From the NCBI RefSeq assembly GCF_032062135.1, contig NC_092863.1:18161992-18225991 (forward strand): a DNA stretch of 64,000 nucleotides. The letters run 5' to 3'. Position numbers and translations under genes: made by a program. Below are positions 46,700 through 58,554 of the stretch, piece by piece. The stretch comes from Pyxicephalus adspersus (Eukaryota > Chordata > Amphibia > Anura > Pyxicephalidae). Under the pieces are notes generated by a model. The model worked only from the letters and a program-made list of their open reading frames with translations, searched no databases and was not told the origin of the DNA. The first letter of the stretch is position 1; every line of letters begins with the position of its first letter.

Positions 46700-46713
46700 T
46701 GTATAATAAATAG
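46700..46713. repeat. 14-bp direct repeat, right flank of fold-back element
   Basis: TGTATAATAAATAG, a perfect copy of 45450-45463. Confidence 0.8.
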
Positions 46714-47107
46714 GTGACATGAAGCACATCTGGTGGTACTGCTCGGTTCACAAAAATTCTAGACAAAGGTATTTAACCTCCTCTCTACAATAATACAAAC
46801 TTCTCTCCCCTTTAGTTCGGAATGTGCCCTTTTGAGTAAAATTGAGATGCCATTACCTTTACATGAAAATATTGCTATTATATGTTTCTGGCGGGCCCAA
46901 ATTACCATACCAGAGCATGGAAATCTCTTTCAATATCGATAGCTCCTTTATCGATTAAATTAAACTGGATATTGGTAAATGATAAACTCACATGTATAGT
47001 CAAAGATACTCCACACACTCTGAGTTCTCTGCCACTCATTGTCAATCATTTCATAGTTCAAATCTAAATAAAAATCGGATTGGTGTGTATGTTGGGGAGG
47101 GTATGTA
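46714..47107. other. No feature recognised
   Basis: AT-rich sequence without a gene. Confidence 0.35.
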
Positions 47108-47142
47108 AAGCTACGTACACACGTCAGATTTTTATGGGAGAC
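47108..47142. mobile_element. Harbinger-like MITE (family B), left stub
   Basis: TAAAGCTACGTACACACGTC at 47105 matches the family B end preceded by its TAA target. It breaks off after about 35 bp at the GC-rich hairpin. Confidence 0.7.
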
Positions 47143-47271
47143 ATGGTCCGTGGCTCTGTGCAGTGGGCCCCTCCCAAGCAGGGTCCTTCTCCTGACCCCG
47201 CTGGGGGGGTGCACCGACCAGAGCCACGGACCACCGAAATCTTCTCCAGACCACCGGTTGGGGACTGCTGG
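47143..47271. mobile_element. GC-rich hairpin and hAT-MITE-like end
   Basis: TGGTCCGTGGCTCTG (47144-47158) and CAGAGCCACGGACCA (47219-47233) form a perfect 15-bp inverted repeat around a 60-nt GC-rich loop. Downstream, CCACCGGTTGGGGACTGCTG looks like the end of a hAT MITE (inverse CAGCAGTCCCCAACCGGTGG). The piece lies within or next to the family B stub. Confidence 0.5.
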
Positions 47272-50200
47272 TATGGAGGAACTATCCTTATGGTTTAAAG
47301 CTGATCATATGATTGTAGCGTATTTCTAGGTTGCAGGTATTGGTAATATATTGCTGAGCCCAAAAAGATTTTAGGACTCTCTATGATTCAACATGAGCTT
47401 TTATTTACAGACAGAATAGCCACAATTGATATATTTAGGTAAGCAGTTATTTTTCCACAAAAAAAAGTGTATCTAGAGAAACCTTCAACACTAAGAAGAG
47501 TTTTAGAGGTATTTCATACTTTTCCTGTCAGATAGCAAGTTGGGCAACTAGCATGGTTTCTAAGTGATGTAAAGGGTTTAAGACCTTAAAAAAAAGTTTT
47601 AAATAATACTGGCACACAGAAATGCAGTTGGCTGTTTGCCAACCAATATGATGTTGTAGCTGAGACACTGAGAAGTATACCCATGCACTAGGGGCAGACC
47701 CTGATTTTTTTTAGATCATATTCCAGTAAATACCATCAGATTTTTTAAACTATGTCAGTGAGACCCAACATAGGGCATTATGTATACAGCAAAAGGGGCA
47801 TCCGAGTAAAAGCAGTCACTGAATTATTAAAGTAAACACAAGTACTACAGTATATCTCAGCAATTGACTTTCTGATCTTTGTACCTCAATTAGTAGAACA
47901 AAGAAACATACTTTTTAACATTTTTTGGTAGTAAATTAGAGCCCTCTTTCCCTTTCCAACATGTTCTCACTGACCTGTCACAGTGATGGGGTCTTTTCCC
48001 ATCACTTTCTGTATCGCATGATCCTGCTCACCTTAATCATTTCAGCTCCCCCTAGTCCATTCTTCATAAAAAAAGAGATTTATTTTCCATCAAGGAGAGA
48101 TGGTCTTTTATTAAAGGTCAAGACAGATTTGCTGACTTGAAAACTCAAGCAAAGAGATCTCAAAAGTTTCAAAGTTCTCAAAAAACACAATAAATTCTAA
48201 AGTTGTTTAACTCCTAGCATCAGACAAACTAAAATAGCAGCATCAATCAATTTTAAAAATGAGGAGAATTTCTAACTTCACTTCTGATATCTTTCACTGC
48301 CTTCCCTCAGGGAATGAAATTGAGGATAATTTAAATCCAAGTCTCAAAAGAAAATATAACACAAAACTTGTAAAAATTGATATGTTTTCACCATCCATGT
48401 ACCTGGAAGACCCAACAAAAAAAATATTTTTACACTTTGAGCAGGTCTTCGCTACCATAAGCTCAGTGTCTAATTTTAGACTTTGGCAGCATCTTTCACA
48501 TATCCTTTTATAAGTCAATGAGCAAAGATCCATCTATCAGGTATATCTTTGCAAAGATCTTGGTACTTGTCTTGTAATACCAAATGCCAGTAGATATTGG
48601 GATTCTGTCATATTTTGTTGCTATAATATTATGATTAAAAACACCTAAACTGGGTAGCTAAACCTTAACAATGGAAATATTAGTGAGACATGATACAGAT
48701 GCAAAAAAGATAATCTGTAAATCTTTAGGCAGGCCACTTCCAAGGGGAAGTTTTTAAGGAAAGGTTGTAAAAGTCACCCAACAGTTTCAGCTTCAAATTG
48801 GCCATCAGAAGAAATCAGCAAATCTGACCAAATTAATTTTGTTTTGGGGTTGGCAAACATTCATTAACAAACCTGGTTTAGGCTGAACATGAACTGATGT
48901 ACACATCGGCTTGAGGCTTGTGGAGGTTGACTATTGCCAGCGTTACTACAGTCTGGTTGCTGTCAAGGATGGAGAAAAAGTAAATGATTAGAGTACAATC
49001 CAAAGCGGGATTCAACTTGAACCTCATTCTTAGCCACAAGCAGCTTGTTAACTCTATCAGATAAAACATAAGTACCTTGTCAAAAAAAATAATAGATTTT
49101 GTACAGAGCTACCTACACATGCCAAAAATTGTAATCTAGTTTTTAATCTAGTTTTTACCAGGACAATGGATCTTAAGCCCAAATCCCCAAAATCAAACAG
49201 TTTGTATCAAAGGCGCTGCCCCACAGTTTGTCTGTACAGAGGAACATTCTGTGACCTTCCCAATTTGTGAACGTAATGAGAAGAAGTTGTAAAAGCAGCT
49301 GCCTTCTTAATATGGAACAATCACAGATGTAGCCTAATTGCTACTAATCCCAGTTTCTCAGGTGCACAGAGTACTCTTCGATAAATAAAATGACTTTCTA
49401 TATTTCAGTTACATTGGATAACATAACTAAAACAATGAAACCCAGTGGCCATCAAAGCACTTCTGTTCTTAGTGAAGAAGATTTTCAATTTTTAAAGGTA
49501 AAAATATATATTTCTATTTAAAAAACTGTATCTTTCCCTAAAGATTCACATTCTGCTTTGTCTTAAAGCTGTCAGCTGAACAAGAAGTGAGTAAAAATCT
49601 ACCCTTTGGAAACATTATTTCTTATATTTCCTATTTGCAATAAAAGTGCTTTAATTGCTTTGTTTGTGCCTGTTCAGGAGATTTTACCATAATTCCCTAA
49701 TTTCCTCTTCTTTCTGACACTTGACAAATAGATAGGAAGTAAAGTGAATTCTCCCATATAAAGACATATACAGCAATAAAATGTTAACAGAGGCACTAAC
49801 TTTTCCCCAAAACTTTTTAGTAGGAGTTTGCCTTTTAAATCAGAAATTTAACTATGTTTTTTTTTTAATTTGCTGGAGGTTCATGACATTCAGGGGCACC
49901 AGGGGTATCTATTTTATCACCCTGCACACAATCATTAACTACATGATTTCACTCTTTCATTATTTGTTATTTGACCGCAGTTTCTCCTTTATACTGGTAG
50001 ATGCCTTGCTGTATGTGAAGTGAAACATCTATTTTTACATTTAACTGTAATTTATCATAATAATAATAACCTATTTGAGTTACAGTAAGGGTTATGTTCT
50101 CACGTTTAGTTGATGTCTGTATGTAGTGTTCATTTTGAAGTCACATCAGTGCCTTGTGCTGAATTTGACATTGTATAAATGACTTAAAATTGTCCCTGTG

Positions 50201-53200
50201 TTCCTAAATTTACACAATGGTTTATCTTAGAGCTGGATTAACACCAAAGAGGTCCCTAAGCGGAATTAAAGCATAGAGCCCTATCTGTTTTATGTAGTTA
50301 AATATACGGATGGCAAAAGCAAGGGCAGGGGAACATTCATATTGCCTGGAGCCCCAAAAATATTTTAAAAGTTTTAAAATTAAACTGTACAACTAAGTAT
50401 GTGAGTTGATTTGAAGACTGAATGTATTTATATAATTTGCATGGAGCATAAAATGTTTGTGAAAAGCATAGCTGGAATGTATATTTCTCTTTTATCTTAT
50501 GTTTGTTAAATGTTTGGCAAAATACATTCACGGCTCTTGTTTTACATAGCAAAAAAAAAAAAAAAATAAATACTCCAGATGTAAAACTCTCTAAGCAAAG
50601 CTAGTTTACAAATATTGAAGAAGTAGCTAGTGGTGAGGCAATCTGGTAAATTCAATTAATCTAGCCTTTGTCAAATCTAAACCTTTGGGGTTGCATTAAA
50701 GATGGATTCTAGCCCTACTGTTAGGTATGCACAATTGTACAGGCACCTCTTCTGTATTTAAAGTGTTTCCATGATGAGCTTCTCCCACTGATTATTAGAA
50801 GCTGCAGCAAATCAGATAGAACTTGTTTTATTTCCAGGCTGGAGCACATCCATCATTACCTAGTCATTTCATCCTGGCCTTACAGTCCATGGCTTGCCCT
50901 TTCTCAGCTCAGCATGTGGTGATTACCTACAGTAGTCTGCATAAAAAAGTAGCCTGCCTAGGAATGTTTATTCCTCCAGACTGCCATTTCCCCATCAGGG
51001 CATCTTGATTTTTGCATAAATCTTCACTCAAGAACCGGGTTAATGCTTGCATCAGGGCTGTGGGCTCTCAAGTAAGGTATTAAGGCAGGGTGCAGGGATG
51101 TTTTCAAAAAGCAATATACAGCACCCTGCTGCCCCCTTCCATCAGTTGCAATCCCTACATTGTAAAACAAGCATATTGAGTTTTAAACCAGGTATGTAAT
51201 GAAAGTTTCAATTTTTGAAATTTGAAATTTCAATAAAATGTTGATGAGGGGAAAAGAAGAAAGACACTTTTTTCTTAAGGTTTCAAGGGCAACATGGAAA
51301 AAAACAAAAAAATTAGGGTTGAACTTCAGCCTTACCCCTTTCCCTTCATACTCTGCAGTTTTTCCCTGCATATTCTGTATTCTACATAACATAAATTTGA
51401 AGCTCCTGCAACCTATTTCTGCTTCATTTCTGCGCTGATGATCTACATGTGTCATCAATTCTCACCCGCATATTCATGTTGTCTACGGCGCTTCCATTTC
51501 ATCTATTAGCTGCCTGGAATGTCATCCAAGCTGCGCCAACATCATGTTGGTGGTTGTTCTGGCGGTCTGAATGCTGATGCATATTTACATCTACTGAAGG
51601 TAGTGGGGAAGTCTGCAGTACATAATCTGATCAAATGCTTTCAAAAAACGAATATTGTTGCCCTTTTGTTGAGAACAGGCAAAGGGAGCAAAATGGAAAA
51701 AAATTGCAGGATACTATTTCAGCTTTTAACTGTAGGTTTGGAGGATGTAGCTGTACATGCTGTTAATGAATAGCACAGCTTTCAATTTGGTTGGCATAAT
51801 TGGCTGTGGAAATGATAATTGTTAGTTTGACTAATAGACAGCAGCATCCAAATCCACTATAATTTGAATCATATCAGCTAAAAAAGCCCTTTCCAGGTAT
51901 TTTTAGCAGAGACGTGTTTTCATGAAGTGGAAGCATATTTGCTATGAATAGAGCACGTAGCAGGTGCATCAGAATAGTGCAACAGTTTGATGGCATAAAC
52001 AAAAGGAAATACTGATGCCCCACAATGATTCCATTGCATTCCTCTACCTAGAATTCAACTTCTCAACTTTGATGCATTTTGCAATAATTATTTTAACTAA
52101 GCTCAACAAAGTAAAAGGTGTGAAGTCATTTATATTCTGCAATTAGGCCTTCTAGTGTTGTACTCCAACTATAGACTCAGCATGGCAATATAGATGCGCT
52201 CATAATTTAAGTACTTCAATGGACCATTTTAAATGGGTAGAAAATGTAAAAATGCAGCACATAAAACACTCAACACCACCATTCTCCACTCGCTTCCCCC
52301 CAACCTCACCCCAAGCCTTTCCAAAAATATTGAATCTTTAGCCCACAGGTATATCAGGTTAAAAATGATCAGTGGCAGAACAGTTTGGTATTAGTGAGAA
52401 ATGGCCCCAGTGCTAAGACATTACACAAACAGACATTTTCAATAAAACAACATTTTTGTGCATCAGCGGGACAGTTCTTCTGTAGCTAATAAAGGCCCAA
52501 ATATTGAGTAGAAGGCAGGTTTTCCACTAAAAACAAGAGTTTCTGCTTTCAGATAAAGAAATGTAAAAACATATAGGGGCAGAACATTTTATGTCACCCA
52601 AAATAGGCCCAAATATTGAGATATAAGCCTACAAAAATAATAATGTAGGCTAAGATAAAGGTGAATAAATTTCACCAGCAGTAGGACAGTATGGCATAAG
52701 CAGTGTCAGGTCCAAAGACAGAGAGGACAACTTCGCATCAGGGTCAACTGTTCAGAAAGAAAACACAAGAAAATGGATTTTGGATTTAAGGGTTTTCATT
52801 TTAAAGGGAAGGAAAAGAAAAAGTATAGGGACAGGAGACAGTAATGTCAGAAGCAGCAGCAGGAACAGGGAAATGTGTTTAGATTTTCCCTGCTAAAATG
52901 GATAATAAATGAATTGATTAATGTAATAAGTGGCATCTGCATGTTTGGTAGTTCTTCGTGATTCAGGCCTGATTTATTTAAATTAAAAAAAAACAGCTTA
53001 TGCTGTAATGGGACAGACAGATGCTTTTCTGTCACAAATCCTGTACTGAAGGCCTCTCTGACAATTCACTTGCAGCAGAACAGCACCTTAAACATGTATT
53101 GGGTCAACTTTGGCCACTGGTACATCCTAGATACCCAGTAGTCTACAGGGCCCTTTTTCCTAAGCATGTGGGCCCAGTTGCCCAAAAAAGCACAGAATAT

Positions 53201-53427
53201 GCAATTCATGTAGCGCTTTTTAGTAGAGCCTGTGGCTGGGTCTGACTTTTATTTTTTTGTGAAAGTTTCCTTGACTTTTGGTCTCCCTATCCCCCTCCCT
53301 GGCTCATCTTTTCAATACTAACTTTTCTCATAAGCAAACTTCCCTTGTTTTTGCAGGTAAGATTGCATTCCAGGTACAACAATATTTACTTCCAGACGAC
53401 TGAGCCTTCTTTTACCCATTCTTTGCT
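47272..53427. other. Long AT-rich stretch, no gene seen
   Basis: Six kb without a recognisable gene. At 49102 GAGCTACCTACACATGCC may be a family B end. An A16 run lies at 50551-50566. Open stretches at 48259-48513 and 51519-51773 (84 codons each) have no recognisable domain. CAGGCCTGATTTATTTA at 52964 is a possible family A end. Confidence 0.4.
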
Positions 53428-53580
53428 TATGGCAGTCATGTGGCTGGCTTATGGCAGTTACATGGTTGGCTAATAAAAGTTACATGAATGGCTCACGGCA
53501 GTCACGTGGCTGGCTTATGACAGTTACGTGGTTGGCTAATGGAAGTTACATGAATGGCTCATGGCAGTCACGTAAATGGA
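53428..53580. repeat. 22-bp satellite with 66-bp higher-order period
   Basis: Seven tandem units of 22 bp, for example TATGGCAGTTACATGGTTGG at unit 2. Units 1-2-3 are paralleled by 4-5-6 (types GGCTGGCT, GGTTGGCT, GAATGGCT), and unit 7 begins a third round. Unit 4 contains CACGTG (53503-53508). Confidence 0.95.
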
Positions 53581-53592
53581 ACATGACAATCA

Positions 53593-53630
53593 CATGACTA
53601 GTCATGTTATGTCATGTTATGACTAGTCAT
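53593..53630. repeat. Paired palindromes ATGACTAGTCAT
   Basis: CATGACTAGTCATG (53593-53606, a perfect palindrome) and ATGACTAGTCAT (53619-53630) stand 26 bp apart beside the 22-bp array, separated by TTATGTCATGTT. Confidence 0.9.
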
Positions 53631-54679
53631 GGCTCATACTAGTCACATATTAAAAGGATCACCCAGACCAATCCTCTCTAAATGTGTTGTCCTGGCCATC
53701 TCCTTTCAGCTGTTTCCTTTTTTCACATCAGTCATTTAGTTTGCATGTGTGTATAATGTGTGTACAATAAACAATGTACCCCAGGACAGCAGCTAAACAA
53801 AACCACTGACTTCAAATACACAAAAATATTATGCATAATATGCACAAGGTAATGATATAGTATGAATTAAATCAATTAAAAACAACAAAGCTCCCCAATG
53901 GTATGAGTGCCTAGAGAGCTATTATTTCAAAATATCTAAATGACCCTCAGCTCTCTCCAGGCAGTTTGGTAGCTTTCTCCGTCCTTTAACTACTACATGG
54001 TTGCCATGTGTCATAGGCTTTATAAGCAGTGGCTTATCCAAAAGCCCCCTATTGGTTCTTGTAGCTTGGTGGTCGTGCAGTGTATTAGGACTACAAAAAA
54101 CTCTTCTTGCCAATAAAGACACAAAGAAGATCAGATGTTGCACTACAACCCCCCACACACATTTCTTGCCCCTGTTTCTGTGTAATAAGCCATTTGGGGT
54201 GTTCAAAAGCATTGAGTTAACCACTAAAACAATTTTGAAACATATTACTTATTTCCTTGAATAAATTGAGAATAAATGTGTTTTAGTTTTTTCTCAAAGC
54301 AATTTGAACATATGTTGTGATCCTCCCCTAATAAATTCACAGGCAAATATAATCAACAAAGATTTCTTAATAAAATAAATTACGTTAGTGTGACTAATGC
54401 TCACAATGAACATGTAGAGTGGAGCATTTTATTCTGCTTTCAAATGCCTTCATTTACGTGAGCATTTATTGCTCGCACATTAAATGCAAATGTCATCCTG
54501 ATCATCTAACTTCATTGTTTCGACAAGGGGATTACTTAGGGGAATATTTAACTTTATTTTGAGGAGGTGTGTGTCACCCACATACAGTATACACACACGC
54601 CTGATTGAAACTCTGGTATACTGTATAAGAGAGCGACACCTGTATCTTTACTAAAGTCATTTATGCTGTTCACATAGGG
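53631..54679. other. No gene recognised
   Basis: AT-rich sequence. Paired open stretches at 53922-54264 on opposite strands show no domain. Confidence 0.4.
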
Positions 54680-55465
54680 CAAGGGGGTCAAACTCAAACA
54701 CACAGGGCCAAAATCAAAAACTTAGACCAAGTCGGGGGTAAATCCACTGAAAAAATTGAAGTTTCCCTTCTCACCAAATTCAAAACCTCCCACACGGAAA
54801 CAAAAAGGTCCCGCTCAACACTCAATCCAGCACAAGCCCACAACAGAGAAAGAGGCCTAAGAATTTTTTCAAATCAAAATGACCTACTAACAATAAAAAT
54901 GCTAAACATATATTTATTTTTATATATACCGAGTATGACACAGAAGTGACTGGCGCTAATAGGACATTGAATGGCAGAACATTGCACAGGCATTGCACTA
55001 CAAGACTATAATGACAGGAAAGCTACCAGTTCACCTGTCATAGGAGAATGACATGCTGCACAAGAAACTGCTAACCAGCACTGCTCACCTCAAACTGCCC
55101 TCTCTGCCTCGCTCCCCACTCCCTACTGTTATACGGAGCCTTCTCACACAGAAAGACATCCCCAGCATTCCTGTAGATGTGCAACCGGGCTTTTGCCTTT
55201 GCCTTTGGGATCGCCTGTGATGTGTGAGAGGGGAAGTGAGTAGAGATCTCTCACTTGTCACATAGACATGAGTGATGCAGAGACTACAATCTCATCTGCA
55301 TTGTTTGAACAGAACAACAGGGGCCACGCAGTGATGCTGGGAATTTTAGTAGCAGTATCACTCGCTGCAAAAGGTAGTAGGAGGCCAGCCAGATGCAATT
55401 CAGCTTCGGAACTTCCAGGGGGGGGGTCAAAAAAGGACCTTGCGGGCCAGAGTTTGACACCCCTG
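54680..55465. mobile_element. hAT-like non-autonomous element, 786 bp
   Basis: The left end CAAGGGGGTCAAACTC and right end GAGTTTGACACCCCTG are inverted and match at 14 of 16 positions. The 8-bp flanks ACATAGGG and GCATAAGG agree at 6 of 8, fitting an aged hAT duplication. The interior has no transposase. The right half is rich in G and C, with a G9 run near 55420. A 73-85-codon frame on each strand near 55258-55512 reflects composition. Confidence 0.8.
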
Positions 55466-57659
55466 GCATAAGGTGAATTATGACATAGCAAGAGATATTT
55501 CTCAAAGCTCATAATGATAGTTCACTTTACGAAGAATTCCTTGTACCTGATTAAATGGCTAAGTCCTAAGAGTTTCATCTCATTTACTAAGCTAAGAGAA
55601 ATATTTCTTGAAAGAGGATATGTCACTTTGCTATGTGATGCCCCAAACTACTTTAAATCACATTCTAAACTTTGTGACTTCCTAAGTAAATCATTCCCAT
55701 AATGTGCAATTTTACGACTTTCTGTATCACCTTTTTACTCCTAGCCTGCTTCCTGGACTATGACTGTATGAACATCTCTGGTTGTCCATGCATCTCATAT
55801 GTTGGGAACTCATTGTATTGTGCTTACAATATAAAAAAAAGTGTTCTGTAACTGGGCAAGGTTTAGTGGTGGTGGTAGGGGGTTATCATTTTACAGTACA
55901 CTGACCTGAACATGACTTTTACTTGTTCTTGTGGGAACACAGTAAAAAGCCTAATAAAGGCAAAGGTTACACTTAAAAGTGACCATTGCTTAAAAAAAAA
56001 AATAAAAAAAAACCCCAACCATCCAAAGACTACTTCCTACTATAAAAGGACAAAAAATACGTACTTCTTCCGCAAGCGGTATGTAAAGGAAGACACGGGA
56101 AACTCACCACAGCAGACCCATTTCTGTGTGCTTTAGATTCCTTCCTCACTGTACTCATCAGTTTCTTTGGCCCATGCCCACTACTATGACATGTATTGGT
56201 GAAGAAAGTGATAGGAGTTTGGACTCATTGCTTTCTAGAAAGGTCAATATTCAGTGTCCTCTACTGCAGGTAGCGATAACACCAATTCTTGAGATCTTTT
56301 TTTGAGGAGTGACAGGGTTCCTTTAACATGCTGACTGAATTATAGGTTCAATCCAGGAACCAAAGGACTAGGAACTTGGAAAATTGTGCAAGATGAGCAA
56401 CAACAGAACTTGTTCAGAAAAGTAAGGTGTCAGCTTTAATTATTTATTCATGTTGGTTGTCTGGAATCTGTGAGTTGTCTAGCTCTGGTCAAATATAGGT
56501 CTAAAACATTTATCTATGTACATCGAGTGCTAAATCTAAGCTCTTGCTGGGGCCCATATGCATTTTTCCTACACTGAAAGGGTCAGCCTGCAAAAGTGCT
56601 ATGACAGGACCACTACATATGTGCCAGTGATTACATTTTTGTGTGGATTATTTTAAACAAAAGTTGAATGTACAGTAGTGCTTCTCGTCCTGTCATAATA
56701 GTGTAGAGGACATATGAGGGGAATCATTTTCACTGACAAACTATATTAGTACTTTTAAATTGCTTCTGTCTGCCTTTATTTTCCTCTCCTACTGCAGCAG
56801 AGTCAGGGAGTGATCCTGAATATAATTTCACTGAGGCCCATAGACTGTAGAACTTGTAACATATCATAGACTATTATCATCAGGCAAGGGTGGGGAGGAG
56901 AGAATGCATATAAAGGAACCCTGGGGCCTAATTATAGGGAGGCAAAGCTGTTTTCCAGAAAGTAGTATTTATACACAATTACCACCATAAAGAGCCACAT
57001 AGGTACATTATTTTAATTTTTTTTTTTAATGAAAATACAAATATTAATCAACACATACAAACAGTTAGAAGTGTTTACTCAGCTGAACAACTTTACTGGA
57101 GGATCACCACTTTTATAAGATAGCCACCTTTACTTTTGAATGATGATGATCCATATATTCTTTTCACTTCAACAGAAAACATCTGCTACTTTGAAAGTGA
57201 AGAACTTGGTGGCCATGGTGGAGATCAGTGGTGTTTCAGACAGGCTGGTGGCCACTTTTGCCCTAATCACTTTGCTAAAGATCCTCACAGCTGCCCGTTA
57301 GTGTTTCACTCTCATCCTTTACATTTTGTCACTGGGATGCTGTCATCCATTTACTTTTTCTTCCCCACCCTATCTCTCCCTTTTGTTTAAGTCATCCTTG
57401 ATTGGGTAATGTCATCCACTTTTGGGGTGGACAATATATGGGTGCATACATTGTTATTCTCGAAGTTTGAATTTTGGACAGTTCTGGTACTTACACTTAA
57501 GTCTTAACAGATAAGTGTATTGTCACAAAAATAAAGAACTAGCCACATGGGATTGTCATACCACTTCCCCAGCTAGCCGTATATATTTCTTCGATAATTT
57601 TTTGGGAATTTAATGTATATTATATAAATAGTTTATATTATGGACTGGTTTGCAGGATT
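55466..57659. other. No gene recognised
   Basis: Mostly AT-rich. Around 57395-57440 GGGTAATGTCATCCAC is akin to phrases in the repeat at 62,400, so this end may belong to that family. A frame at 57174-57297 is discussed under rejected items. Confidence 0.4.
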
Positions 57660-57975
57660 TTTTCTTTCAGGGTTAAGTCTGCCTGGAGTTGTTGGGAAGA
57701 AGATGAAAGGGAGGTGTTAAACAGACCGAGAAATTAGAAATGAGACCGATTGCTGATATTTTAGTGGGGAAGTCAACATCCAATCATGGAATCCTCTTAC
57801 CTTTATACAGAGTTACCTTGGCCAGTTTTTTCCACTGCAAGCTTAAAACTAGCCCAACCTTTTTACAGTTTATCCTTTTTGGGGATATTGTCACCTGCTT
57901 TGTGGATAGACAATGTGTTTGCATGATTTAAGATGGTCATTTCTGTTTGGTATTCAGGGGTATCTGCCAGGATGG
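57660..57975 (+). repeat. Dispersed repeat E, copy 1
   Basis: TCAACATCCAATCATGGAAT, TCTTACCTTTATACAGAG and, about 110 bp on, GTGGATAGACAATGTGTTTG plus GATTTAAGATGGTCATTTCT occur in the same order and orientation as in 62140-62390. Ends are not defined and the family is not recognised. Confidence 0.65.
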
Positions 57976-57992
57976 ATTCATGAATGACAATG

Positions 57993-58080
57993 GACCGCCT
58001 CTGTACACGTCAGATTCTCATCCCAGACGAGCCCTGGGGATCAAATCGTCTGAGAATCATCTGATGTGTACATAGCCTAA
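57993..58080. mobile_element. Miniature family B MITE (88 bp hairpin)
   Basis: TGTACACGTCAGATTCTCAT and AGACGA face TCGTCTGAGAATCATCTGAT and GTGTAC, so almost the whole piece folds as a hairpin around AGCCCTGGGGATCAAA. TAA follows the right end TACATAGCC. It looks like an extreme internal-deletion derivative of the 63783 and 37967 elements. Confidence 0.75.
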
Positions 58081-58158
58081 GTTTCAGTTATTCAAATCCA
58101 AATGGTCTGCAGCCTACATTTGTCACACACACACTGCTGTGTTTTCTTTTAGTTTGAT

Positions 58159-58199
58159 GTATGTGTGTGTGTGTGTGTGGCGGGGAAGGGGGGGGGGGG
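58159..58199. repeat. (GT)n tract followed by G-rich run
   Basis: About ten GT units, then GGCGGGGAA and a G12 run (58188-58199). The plus strand could form a G-quadruplex. Confidence 0.9.
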
Positions 58200-58328
58200 T
58201 ACAGGGTGTACAATCCCTAAAAACTTACTTTAGGACCCCTCTGGAGTTACTCTTGGATTACATCAGAATACTCAGGAGCTGCACTCAATTACCTATTTCC
58301 CCTACCTTACCAACAGACTTCCTCACAT

Positions 58329-58554
58329 AGGGTCTAATTTTTTTAAGTTCTCCAAGGCTGGAGAGGATACACTTTCATCAGTGAAGCTGGGTGATCCAGC
58401 AAACCTGGAATGGATTTCTTCAAAGTAATTTGCTTTTTGCTAGCAAATGTTTTAAATCCTGGACTAGATCCATTTCAGGTTTGCTGGATCACCCAGCTTC
58501 ACCGACGAAAGTGTATCCTCTCCAGCCTTGGAGATCTTTAATAAATCAGGCCCA
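58329..58554. mobile_element. MITE family A, best-preserved copy
   Basis: The inverted arms carry TTCTCCAAGGCTGGAGAGG / CTCTCCAGCCTTGGAGA and GAAGCTGGGTGATCCAGC / GCTGGATCACCCAGCTTC. These inner pairs are perfect, which suggests the youngest copy in the window. The right end is ATAAATCAGGCCCAT. Confidence 0.9.

Noticed and set aside
48259..48513. 84-codon plus-strand frame
   Set aside because: No domain and AT-driven codon use. A similar-length frame exists on the opposite strand.
51519..51773. 84-codon plus-strand frame (LNADAYLHLLKVVGKSAVHN)
   Set aside because: Looks somewhat protein-like, but no family, no splice context and no second exon were found. Kept as chance until a search says otherwise.
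57174..57297. Frame with a membrane-like peptide (RLVATFALITLLKILTAA) between TTCACTTCAACAG and GTTAGT
   Set aside because: The splice signals are plausible, but the peptide matches no family I know, two frames are open, and the right flank resembles the neighbouring dispersed repeat.
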